NCBI GenBank assembly: GCA_025350945.1
Contig: JANXWW010000231.1
Location: 1-5,987 of the forward strand
Length of the DNA: 5,987 nucleotides
Reading direction: 5' to 3'
From: Burkholderiales bacterium
GTDB lineage: Bacteria; Pseudomonadota; Gammaproteobacteria; Burkholderiales; Usitatibacteraceae
Shown here: one piece after another, positions 1-5,987 of the stretch
How positions within the stretch are numbered: position 1 is the stretch's first letter
How the letters are laid out: every line of letters begins with the position of its first letter
The notes under the pieces: generated by a model
Told to the model about the DNA's origin: nothing
Seen by the model: the letters and a program-made list of their open reading frames with translations, nothing else
Database searches by the model: none
Translations under genes and position numbers: made by a program

Positions 1-2228
1 GTGACGGCTTGATCGTACAAGGGATCAGCCTCGCCACCGGCACCATTACCCGCACCGCCACCGTCCAGCATCGCTTCTTCCGGCGGATCAAAAATACCTT
101 CGATGTATTGCGGCTCGCCTTGGCGTTTCAAAAAATCCACCACGCGATGTACTTCCGCATCGCTTACAAACGCGCCATGCACGCGTTGAGGCATGCCTGA
201 GCCCGGCGGCAGATACAACATATCGCCCTGCCCCAATAAGGCCTCAGCGCCCTGCTGATCGAGAATGGTGCGCGAATCGATTTTGCTCGACACCTGAAAC
301 GCCACGCGGGTCGGAATATTCGCTTTAATCAGCCCGGTAATTACATCTACGCTCGGACGCTGGGTGGCCAGCACCAGATGAATGCCAGAGGCACGCGCCT
401 TCTGCGCCAGGCGCGCAATCAGCTCTTCCACTTTTTTGCCGACAACCATCATCATGTCGGCCAATTCATCAATGATGACTACGATCAGCGGATACGGTTC
501 CAGCGGCTCCGGTGCGTCAGGCGTGAGCGAGAAAGGATGCGTGAGCGGCTTGCCTTTTTCTTTTGCCTCGCGCACTTTGGCGTTGTAGCCCGCGAGATTA
601 CGCACGCCAACCGCCGACATCAATTTATAACGACGATCCATTTCCGCCACACACCAGCTCAACGCATAACTGGCGTTTTTCATGTCGGTGACCACCGGTG
701 CCAGCAAATGCGGAATGCCTTCGTAGACGGACAGCTCCAGCATTTTTGGATCGATCAACACAAGGCGTACTTCATTCGCCGTCGCTTTATAAACCAGCGA
801 TAAAATCAGCGCGTTAATGCCCACCGATTTACCGGAGCCAGTTGTACCCGCCACCAGCACATGCGGCATCCGCGCCAAGTCAGCGACCACAGGGCGGCCG
901 GCAATATCCTTACCCATCGCGCTCGCCAGTTTCGAATGCATATCGCCATAAACAGTGGAGCCCAAAATTTCAGAAAGCCGCACGATTTCGCGCTTCGGAT
1001 TTGGCAGTTCCAGGCCCATGTGCGAGGTACCGGGAATGGTTTCAACAATGCGAATACTAATGACGGACAGCGCACGCGCCAGATCACGCGCGAGATTCAC
1101 AACGGTGGAGCCTTTCACCCCTACCGCAGGCTCAATTTCATAGCGCGTAATCACGGGGCCCGGATTCGCCGCAACGACTTTAACGGCAACATTGAAATCC
1201 ATCAACTTGCGTTCAATCAGGCGGGATGTGAACTCCAGGGTCTCAGCCGATGGCCGCTCGACAACTTTGTCCGGTGGATCGAGCAGAGCCAGTGGCGGCA
1301 ACGGCGAATCGGGTAAATCGGCAAATAAAGTTTGTTGTTTTTCGCGCACCACACGATCCGATTGCGGCACTTCCAATACGGTCGGCTCAATCCGAATCGG
1401 CGGATGATCTTCGATAATGCGCTTGAATTCTTCGACCTTGATTTCACGTTCCGCGACGGCCTGTTCGCCGACTTCACGATCACGTTTCGCCTCGATTTTC
1501 CCGCGAATGCGGTTGTAAGTCGCTTCAACAATGGCACCCACTTTTTCGGATAAACGAATCCACGACAACCCCGTGAACACACTGAATGCACCCGCACATA
1601 ACGCAAGCAACAAAACCGTGCCGCCCACAAAGCCCAGCGCCGTATCGACACTACTCGCCAGCCCCGAGCCAATCCAGCCGCCTGCGCCGTTGGGCAATGC
1701 GGCTTTTAGACTATGCAAACGCAAAGCCTCCAACGCGCTTGATGATACAAGCAAAACCACAAAACCGGTTAGCGCAATGGCGGTATTCTGGCGATGAAAC
1801 ATGCTCCATGACTCCACGCGGCGAAACAATCGCACCACCGCAAAACCCATCAGCGCCACCACCCACCAGGCCGACAACCCGAACAAACCAAGCAGGAAAT
1901 CAGACAGCCATGCGCCGGTAACACCACCTTTGTTGATGACCGCCTCGCCGACATTTTTACCGCTGAAAAAATAGCCTGCGTCACTCGCGGCGTGCGTGAT
2001 AAAAATCAGCGCGAGATAAATACCGATGGCAAAAAATACAATCCAACCCGCCTCGCGCAGCAGGCGCGGCAGCCGGGTGGAGGCGGAGGTTTCAATTTTT
2101 GCCTGCATGGCGGCTTTGGCACGCGCAGTGTTGCGGGCGCGTGTTGTGGCAGCAGACGCTGGGCGCCCGCCATCGACAAAACTGTCGTCCAGGGCATCGT
2201 CAATGGGATCATGTGGGTTTGCGCTCAT
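1..2228 (-). CDS. ftsK: DNA translocase FtsK, short form, C-terminus cut by the window edge
   Basis: This is the septal ATP-driven DNA pump that aligns and clears chromosome termini at division and activates XerCD recombination at dif (family knowledge). 742 codons are visible without a stop. The basic N-terminal tail is followed by four likely membrane segments at about residues 61-79, 106-134, 149-168 and 196-225, a charged linker (about 226-330) much shorter than in E. coli FtsK, and then the alpha/beta motor. Walker A is GTTGSGKS at 461-468. Walker B is LIVVIIDE ending in D587-E588. The family stretch TQRPSVDVITG lies at 622-632. A Gly-rich hinge (723-732) leads into DPLYDQAV, where the gamma domain that reads KOPS and contacts XerD should begin; that domain is outside the window. 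The ATG at 2228 was chosen because the reading frame opens there and the tail length suits the family. It has no Shine-Dalgarno sequence; the next internal ATG is residue 41 and also lacks one. The gene follows the Crp/Fnr gene after 67 bp on the same strand. Confidence 0.96.
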   Translation of the reverse strand, partial: MSANPHDPIDDALDDSFVDGGRPASAATTRARNTARAKAAMQAKIETSASTRLPRLLREAGWIVFFAIGIYLALIFITHAASDAGYFFSGKNVGEAVINKGGVTGAWLSDFLLGLFGLSAWWVVALMGFAVVRLFRRVESWSMFHRQNTAIALTGFVVLLVSSSALEALRLHSLKAALPNGAGGWIGSGLASSVDTALGFVGGTVLLLALCAGAFSVFTGLSWIRLSEKVGAIVEATYNRIRGKIEAKRDREVGEQAVAEREIKVEEFKRIIEDHPPIRIEPTVLEVPQSDRVVREKQQTLFADLPDSPLPPLALLDPPDKVVERPSAETLEFTSRLIERKLMDFNVAVKVVAANPGPVITRYEIEPAVGVKGSTVVNLARDLARALSVISIRIVETIPGTSHMGLELPNPKREIVRLSEILGSTVYGDMHSKLASAMGKDIAGRPVVADLARMPHVLVAGTTGSGKSVGINALILSLVYKATANEVRLVLIDPKMLELSVYEGIPHLLAPVVTDMKNASYALSWCVAEMDRRYKLMSAVGVRNLAGYNAKVREAKEKGKPLTHPFSLTPDAPEPLEPYPLIVVIIDELADMMMVVGKKVEELIARLAQKARASGIHLVLATQRPSVDVITGLIKANIPTRVAFQVSSKIDSRTILDQQGAEALLGQGDMLYLPPGSGMPQRVHGAFVSDAEVHRVVDFLKRQGEPQYIEGIFDPPEEAMLDGGGAGNGAGGEADPLYDQAV

Positions 2229-2236
2229 AGCCAATG

Positions 2237-2242
2237 ATTATA
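2237..2242 (-). promoter_or_regulatory. Perfect TATAAT -10 element directly before ftsK
   Basis: On the minus strand a consensus TATAAT lies with only 8 bases between it and the ftsK ATG at 2228. The best -35 match is poor: GTGAAT with a 16-bp spacer, three of six bases matching TTGACA. If used, transcription would start within about a base or two of the ATG, giving a leaderless or nearly leaderless message, in keeping with the absence of a Shine-Dalgarno sequence. The rest of the 67-bp gap (2229-2295) holds no gene. Promoter activity is inferred only from the motif. Confidence 0.4.
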
Positions 2243-2295
2243 GCTTTGGTAGGCGCAAATTCACCGATCTGGAAAGTAAAACCGGTAAATCGCCG

Positions 2296-2943
2296 CTAAA
2301 ACGACGGCGGCAATTTCTCGTCGTGAATCGTGATGGTTTTTGATTCAATGGTGATGTAGCCGCGCTCGGACAAGTCTTTCAAAATCCGGTTCACCATTTC
2401 GCGCGATGCACCGACCATGTTGGCAATATCCTGCTGCGATAATTTCTCGCCGACCACTAATTTGCCTTCATGATTAATCGCAAGCTCGAGCAGCGTATTC
2501 GCCACACGACCATACACATCCATCAACGCCAGCGTAGAAATTTTACGATCCGCTTCGCGTAATCTGCGCGCGAGCGCCTGCATGACCAGTGAGGAAATAC
2601 GCGGCGAGCGGGCCAAACATTCCTGGAAACCATTTTGCGATAGCACGCGAAACGTGGATGGCTCTACGGCGGAAACCGAAGCAGAACGCGGCTGGCTGTC
2701 GATCATCGACATTTCGCCAAAAAAATCGCCCGGGCCTAAAAATTTCAGAATAATTTCGCGACCGTCTTCATCACCAATAAACACTTTTACACGGCCCGCT
2801 GTGATCGCATATAGGGAATCACCGACCGTGCCTTCGGTCAATACGACCGTGTTTTTAGGGACCGTTTTCTCAACCGTGTGGTCGTTAATGACCAAAAGAT
2901 CTTCGTCGGTCAAATCTTTGAAAAGCGGAATGGCACGCAGCAT
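2296..2943 (-). CDS. Crp/Fnr-family transcriptional regulator
   Basis: This is a 215-residue cytoplasmic regulator, close to E. coli CRP (210) in length and domain order. Residues 1-110 form the cyclic-nucleotide-type beta-barrel. Its phosphate cassette carries G76-E77 and R86-S87-A88, matching CRP G71-E72 and R82-S83-A84. The long dimerisation helix (about 115-152) aligns without gaps to CRP from ARRL onward (residue 125), but the CRP base-contact residues T127 and S128 are A131 and D132 here. A winged helix follows (about 165-207), with recognition helix SREMVNR at 180-186; R181, E182 and R186 match CRP R180, E181 and R185. The only cysteine is C109, so no Fnr-type iron-sulphur cluster is expected. 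The ATG at 2943 is supported by AGAGGA at 2949-2954, five bases upstream. It is divergent from trxB and precedes ftsK. Family assignment is firm; the ligand and regulon are unknown, so no gene symbol is given. Confidence 0.93.
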   Translation of the reverse strand: MLRAIPLFKDLTDEDLLVINDHTVEKTVPKNTVVLTEGTVGDSLYAITAGRVKVFIGDEDGREIILKFLGPGDFFGEMSMIDSQPRSASVSAVEPSTFRVLSQNGFQECLARSPRISSLVMQALARRLREADRKISTLALMDVYGRVANTLLELAINHEGKLVVGEKLSQQDIANMVGASREMVNRILKDLSERGYITIESKTITIHDEKLPPSF

Positions 2944-2994
2944 GAATGTCCTCTGTCAGCTTGATCGATTTTTACTCGCCATGCACATCACCTT

Positions 2995-3030
2995 TTGCAG
3001 GCATTGTGCAAGCGTTATGCAGGTATCGTG
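2995..3030. repeat. Imperfect 14-bp direct repeat, 22-bp period
   Basis: TTGCAGGCATTGTG at 2995-3008 and ATGCAGGTATCGTG at 3017-3030 match at 11 of 14 positions. Their starts are 22 bp apart, roughly two helical turns, so both copies face nearly the same side of the DNA. The first copy also overlaps a small inverted repeat, TTGCA-N7-TGCAA (2995-3011). They could be paired protein-binding sites upstream of the Crp/Fnr gene. The length is short enough for chance. Confidence 0.35.
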
Positions 3031-3034
3031 TTGT

Positions 3035-3047
3035 TGCGATTGTCGCA
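3035..3047. repeat. Perfect 5-bp inverted repeat with 3-base spacer
   Basis: TGCGA-TTG-TCGCA is a compact dyad in the divergent region. It could be a repressor half-site pair or a small hairpin; arms this short arise by chance. No known operator family is recognised. Confidence 0.3.
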
Positions 3048-3070
3048 CACCTGTTGCGGCGCGCCAAACC

Positions 3071-3085
3071 ACGCAACGCAACGCA
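3071..3085. repeat. Three tandem copies of ACGCA
   Basis: Three exact consecutive pentamers ACGCA occupy 15 bp between the compact dyad and the Crp-type dyad. Such tracts can vary in length by slippage, or act as iterated binding sites. With only three copies neither is demonstrated. Confidence 0.5.
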
Positions 3086-3093
3086 CACAATAG

Positions 3094-3111
3094 TTCTGAC
3101 TATTTTCAGAA
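3094..3111. promoter_or_regulatory. Candidate Crp-type operator (TTCTGA-N6-TCAGAA)
   Basis: This 18-bp perfect dyad has 6-bp arms (3094-3099 and 3106-3111) and a 6-base spacer, the geometry of the E. coli CRP site TGTGA-N6-TCACA. Aligned to it, TCTGA-N6-TCAGA matches 8 of 10 bases, with the same G-to-C change in each half. It lies between the Crp/Fnr gene and trxB, and the regulator has the CRP recognition-helix residues R, E and R at the right positions. It is therefore a plausible site for autoregulation or for control of trxB. Binding is inferred from pattern and position only. Confidence 0.45.
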
Positions 3112-3223
3112 ACGCGAAATACCTCATCTATCGCCTTCATAAAAATATTCAATCAGCGCAGAGTCGCGGCTACGTTAAAATATGGCCTTAAATTCAATCA
3201 TCAAACTTATTCGAAAGCTCAAC

Positions 3224-4174
3224 ATGTCCACCCAACACCATCCTCTCATCATTTTGGGCTCAGGCCCCGCCGGTTACACCGCTGCTGTCTATGCTGCGCG
3301 CGCGAATTTAAAGCCGGTACTCATTACCGGCATGGCGCAGGGCGGGCAATTGATGACGACCACGGATGTTGAAAACTGGCCCGCCGATGCCGACGGCGTG
3401 CAGGGCCCGGATTTGATGGAACGATTTCTAAAGCATGCCGAACGCTTCGATACCAACGTCATTTTTGATCATATTCATACGGTGGACTTCAAAAATAAAC
3501 CATTCTCGATGATCGGCGATTCAGCCACTTACACGTGCGATGCGCTCATTATTTCTACCGGCGCATCGGCACAATACCTCGGTCTCAAGTCAGAAGAAGA
3601 TTTCATGGGCAAAGGTGTGTCTGGCTGCGCGACCTGCGATGGATTTTTCTACAAAAATCAGGACGTGTGCGTAGTCGGCGGCGGCAATACGGCAGTCGAA
3701 GAAGCGCTGTATTTATCGAACATCGCCAGGCACGTCACGGTGATTCATCGCCGCGATAAATTCCGCTCGGAAAAAATTCTCGCTGACCGGCTATTTGCTA
3801 AAGAGAAGGAAGGCAAAGTCACCATTATGTGGAATCACACGCTCGATGAAGTACTGGGCGACAAAACCGGCGTGACCGGTGTGCGGGTGAAATCGACCGA
3901 CACGAATGCCACAACTGATCTCGCGCTCAAAGGCTGCTTCATCGCCATCGGCCATAAACCGAACACTGATATTTTTGCAGGCCAACTGGAAATGAAAGGT
4001 GGCTACATCATCACCAAAGGTGGGCTGTCAGGTGACGCCACGGCGACCTCGGTGCCGGGCGTATTTGCGGCCGGCGACGTGCAGGATCACGTTTACCGTC
4101 AGGCTGTCACCAGTGCCGGCACTGGCTGCATGGCGGCGCTAGATGCGGATCGTTACCTGGAGTCATTGCGATAG
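3224..4174 (+). CDS. trxB: Thioredoxin-disulfide reductase
   Basis: This cytoplasmic flavoenzyme uses NADPH, through FAD and a redox-active cysteine pair, to reduce thioredoxin, which supplies ribonucleotide reductase, methionine sulfoxide reductases and other targets (family knowledge). The 316 residues compare with 321 in E. coli. Visible motifs in order are the FAD-binding GSGPAG at 12-17, the family stretch GGQLMTTTDVENWP at 40-53, the active-site C135-A-T-C138, the NADPH-binding GGGNTA at 152-157 with HRRDKFR at 175-181, and the C-terminal FAD motif with G284-D285. All catalytic elements are intact. The start at 3224 (MSTQHH) gives the family N-terminus. An in-frame ATG at 3182 would add 14 residues with no resemblance to the family and has no Shine-Dalgarno sequence. 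The chosen ATG has only a weak GAAAG, 7 bases upstream. It is transcribed away from the Crp/Fnr gene and converges on the histidine kinase gene. Confidence 0.97.
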   Translation: MSTQHHPLIILGSGPAGYTAAVYAARANLKPVLITGMAQGGQLMTTTDVENWPADADGVQGPDLMERFLKHAERFDTNVIFDHIHTVDFKNKPFSMIGDSATYTCDALIISTGASAQYLGLKSEEDFMGKGVSGCATCDGFFYKNQDVCVVGGGNTAVEEALYLSNIARHVTVIHRRDKFRSEKILADRLFAKEKEGKVTIMWNHTLDEVLGDKTGVTGVRVKSTDTNATTDLALKGCFIAIGHKPNTDIFAGQLEMKGGYIITKGGLSGDATATSVPGVFAAGDVQDHVYRQAVTSAGTGCMAALDADRYLESLR

Positions 4175-4200
4175 AAAACTCGCCATCTGGCGCGCTTTTT
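4175..4200. terminator. Bidirectional rho-independent terminator-like hairpin
   Basis: CGCC-ATCT-GGCG at 4181-4192 forms a short GC stem just after the trxB stop. On the plus strand it is followed by CGC and TTTTT (4196-4200). On the minus strand the same stem is followed by AG and TTTT (complement of 4175-4178), serving the converging kinase gene. The T-run can also pair with AAAAA at 4206-4210. The stem is only four to five pairs, so strength is uncertain, but the placement between convergent genes fits. Confidence 0.55.
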
Positions 4201-4239
4201 CGAGCAAAAATGCCTCAAATAGCCCGCCAATAATAGGGT

Positions 4240-5643
4240 CTATCCGGCCGCTGGCAAGGTGAAATCAACACCCAAGCCGCGCTGCTGAAGCCCGGTTGAC
4301 AGTGCCACGTTGCCGCCGTCCAACGCCAATACGCGTTTGACAATCGCGAGGCCCAGGCCGCTGCCCTGTTGCTCGCTACCGGCAACACGAAAGAAACGCT
4401 CGAACACTCGTTCATGCAATTCATGCGAAATGCCGCTGCCGTTGTCAGCGATGCGCAAACTCACGCTGCTTTCTGCAAGTAATGCAATGCTAATGTTAGT
4501 TTCACCGCCTTCCGGTGTATAGCGGATGGCGTTATCCAACACATTATCGACGGCGGAAATAAATGTTTCGCGATCAATATTAACCATGCAGCGCGCGGGG
4601 GCCGACAATTCCATATCAATTTTTTTCTCGGCGGCGAGCACTGAAAAGGTGGCTATTCGTTCCTGCACAAAGCCTGTGAGATCAATCAATTCAAAGTGCG
4701 GCACAAAATCTTCAACGCTGACCCGCGCGGTGAGCAACAACTTTTGAATCAGGCTTGCGGCGCGGTCGATGCCCTGGTTCAGTTCTGTCGATGCCATGTT
4801 TTTTTCGGCTTCCGTTGTGGCATGACGCAATACATGAGCCTGTGCCTGAATCAAGGCCAGCGGCGTGCGTAATTCGTGCGCCGCGTCGGCGAGAAAATTA
4901 CGCTCGCGTGTCAGGGTTGTATTGAGCTTGAGCAGAAGTGAATTTATTTCGTTGATGAGCGGTTCTGTTTCGGCATAGGTGACGGTCTGTTCCAGCGGTT
5001 TCAGATCAACCGGGCTGCGGCGCGACACCATGTCTGCCAGTTCATGCAGCGGTGTAAGCCCGCGCCTGGACGCGAACCATGTCATCAATCCTGCCACCGA
5101 CAAAAACAGAAACAGCGGCCACAAAATAAATCTAACGATAGTATCAACGAGCCCGTAGTCAATCGTATCGCTGGTTTGCGCGATTTGCACCGTTAACGAT
5201 TGGTCTCGGCTTTGTACACTGTAGCCGCGCCATGTCTGCCGACCGACTGAAAAATCACTGCTTCCCAACGGGATTAAGTTAATAGGGACATGTGATCGTT
5301 CGGGCGTTCGGTAAATTTCCTGTCCTGATTTGTCGGTCACGCGCATCACAATATCGAAATTGGGTACCAAATCTGTTTTAGACGTTTCAATTGCCGTGTT
5401 GCCAGAACGTAGAACGTCACCCATCACTTCAAGATAGCGCACCAACAGTTCGGGTGACGCGTTTTTTTCATCCAGTTTGGCCAAAATAATCTTGGCGAGA
5501 CCCATCATTTGTTGATCGTAATCACCTGTGCTGCCTCGAGTGGTCTGCCACACCACATTGCCCATCGCAATCAGCGAAAACACAATCACCACCAGCAACT
5601 GACTGGCAATCAGGCGGAGTAACAGGGAACGTTTTAATTTCAT
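4240..5643 (-). CDS. Sensor histidine kinase, QseC/PmrB type
   Basis: This is an inner-membrane two-component sensor of 467 residues that should autophosphorylate and pass phosphate to the regulator encoded just upstream. A first membrane segment (about 8-31) and a second (about 168-189) enclose a periplasmic domain of about 135 residues. The WRGYSVQS stretch at 138-145 resembles the QseC sensor-domain end. A HAMP-like linker (190-245) leads to the H box, LADAAHELRTPL, with phospho-acceptor H256. The ATP-binding domain has the N box around N367 and N371, G1 DNGSGI (400-405), F box ERFFRV (415-420) and G2 GSGLGL (427-432). All catalytic motifs are intact. The ATG at 5643 shares one base with the upstream stop (TGATG), implying translational coupling. 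A GGAAG lies about 10 bases upstream, and a TTG one codon earlier is an alternative start. The signal sensed cannot be told from sequence. Confidence 0.94.
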   Translation of the reverse strand: MKLKRSLLLRLIASQLLVVIVFSLIAMGNVVWQTTRGSTGDYDQQMMGLAKIILAKLDEKNASPELLVRYLEVMGDVLRSGNTAIETSKTDLVPNFDIVMRVTDKSGQEIYRTPERSHVPINLIPLGSSDFSVGRQTWRGYSVQSRDQSLTVQIAQTSDTIDYGLVDTIVRFILWPLFLFLSVAGLMTWFASRRGLTPLHELADMVSRRSPVDLKPLEQTVTYAETEPLINEINSLLLKLNTTLTRERNFLADAAHELRTPLALIQAQAHVLRHATTEAEKNMASTELNQGIDRAASLIQKLLLTARVSVEDFVPHFELIDLTGFVQERIATFSVLAAEKKIDMELSAPARCMVNIDRETFISAVDNVLDNAIRYTPEGGETNISIALLAESSVSLRIADNGSGISHELHERVFERFFRVAGSEQQGSGLGLAIVKRVLALDGGNVALSTGLQQRGLGVDFTLPAAG

Positions 5644-5987
5644 CAATCGCGATCTTCCAATAAATAACCGACGCCGCGAATTGTCTTGATTCGCTCGGCA
5701 CCGAGCTTTTTTCGCAGATGGTGGATGTGTACTTCGAGCGCGTTGCTTTCGATATTCGAATCGCTTTTAAAGACCACCTGCTCAAGCTGCGAACGGGTCA
5801 CGAAACGCCCTGCACTGCGCGCCAGTTCGAGCAACAGCGTGTATTCGCGCAAGGGTAAATCGAGCAGTGCATTGTCAAGCAACACGCGCTGGCGCGCCGG
5901 TTCTATTGATAGTTTGCCGATGCGCCAGATCTGCTCGACAAAGCCAGCGCTTCGGCGCGTGAGCGCACGAATGCGCGACAGTAATTC
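5643..5987 (-). CDS. OmpR/PhoB-family response regulator, C-terminal part only
   Basis: 114 residues are visible before the TGA; the frame is open to the right edge, so the receiver domain with its phospho-acceptor aspartate is outside the window. The first visible residues, ELLSRIRALTRR, fit the last receiver helix and linker. The rest is a complete OmpR-type winged helix: a beta-hairpin entry, LPLREYTLLLELARSAGRFV, the recognition region SNIESNALEVHIHHLRKKLG, and the wing IKTIRGVGYLLE. It should bind promoter DNA as a phosphorylation-driven dimer. It is the first gene of the pair and overlaps the kinase start by one base, so the two are almost certainly cotranscribed. QseB, TctD and PmrA are the closest kinds by pattern, but the target genes are unknown. 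A GTG at 5885 is only an internal codon, not the start. Confidence 0.94.
   Translation of the reverse strand, partial: ELLSRIRALTRRSAGFVEQIWRIGKLSIEPARQRVLLDNALLDLPLREYTLLLELARSAGRFVTRSQLEQVVFKSDSNIESNALEVHIHHLRKKLGAERIKTIRGVGYLLEDRD

Larger units (their letters stand above)
2944..3223. promoter_or_regulatory. Divergent regulatory region between the Crp/Fnr gene and trxB
   Basis: This 280-bp stretch contains no credible gene; the open frames across it have no family resemblance and are weakly initiated. It must hold the promoters of both flanking genes. The half near the regulator (2995-3085) is dense in short direct and inverted repeats. The half near trxB (about 3114-3215) is AT-richer. 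A possible trxB -10, TAAAAT at 3176-3181, has no good -35 at 16-18 bp. No clear sigma-70 promoter was found for the minus-strand gene. Weak core elements together with dyads suggest control by DNA-binding proteins; this is inference. Confidence 0.6.

Noticed and set aside
378..1316. Open plus-strand frames of about 140-150 codons across the left third
   Set aside because: They lie antisense to ftsK, whose minus-strand reading gives Walker A, Walker B and family motifs. The plus-strand proteins are rich in Arg, His and Asn with no recognisable domain.
2291..2309. CGCCG/CGGCG hairpin across the stop codon of the Crp/Fnr gene as a terminator
   Set aside because: The stem is five pairs with a nine-base loop, and the following minus-strand sequence (ATTTACCGGTTTTAC) lacks a continuous T-run. 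Read-through into ftsK seems as likely.
2296..2943. Calling the regulator Fnr (oxygen sensor)
   Set aside because: It has a single cysteine and no N-terminal cysteine cluster, and its recognition helix follows the CRP pattern rather than the Fnr ExxSR pattern.
2960..3020. A sigma-70 promoter for the Crp/Fnr gene, with TTGCAC (complement of 3006-3011) as -35
   Set aside because: At 17 bp the paired -10 would be ATGTGC, which is a poor match, and TAAAAA further on has no -35 at the right distance.
2582..3142. A 186-codon plus-strand frame spanning the regulator gene and the intergenic region
   Set aside because: It is mostly antisense to a clear Crp/Fnr gene and shows no domain pattern, so it is a shadow.
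5643..5885. The 80-codon frame as a complete small gene starting at GTG 5885
   Set aside because: The same frame continues open to the window edge and encodes the end of a receiver domain and linker, so this is an internal codon of a truncated response regulator.

Overview
The window looks like ordinary core chromosome from a proteobacterium, most likely a betaproteobacterium. The basis is remembered family resemblance: TrxB has the betaproteobacterial-type stretches ADADGVQGP and PGVFAAGDVQDH, and FtsK is the short form with a linker containing REKQQTLFADLP. Base composition looks balanced by eye. No phage, transposon, CRISPR, tRNA or rRNA sequence was seen. The taxonomic call is an inference from memory, not a search.

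Layout. Positions 1-2228 (minus) hold ftsK without its last part; the gene runs off the left edge just as the gamma domain begins. After a 67-bp gap comes an intact Crp/Fnr-family regulator at 2296-2943, also minus, so it lies upstream of ftsK and could be co-transcribed with it. A 280-bp divergent regulatory region (2944-3223) separates it from trxB (3224-4174, plus). It contains a near-perfect candidate for a Crp-type operator and several other short repeats. A bidirectional terminator-like hairpin lies in the 65-bp convergent gap after trxB. Positions 4240-5643 (minus) encode a QseC/PmrB-type sensor histidine kinase. Its start overlaps by one base the end of an OmpR/PhoB-type response regulator (5643 to the right edge), of which only the DNA-binding half is present.

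How the genes work together. TrxB keeps thioredoxin reduced, FtsK moves chromosomal DNA through the closing septum, and the Crp/Fnr protein is a probable transcription factor that may control itself and its divergent neighbour. The two-component pair is a separate unit reading the other way. In E. coli the slot between trxB and ftsK holds lrp; here a Crp/Fnr-family protein occupies it.

I found no convincing previously undescribed system. The points most worth a second look are the regulator with its candidate operator, its altered nucleotide-pocket residues, and a perfect TATAAT placed so close to the ftsK start that the message could be leaderless.
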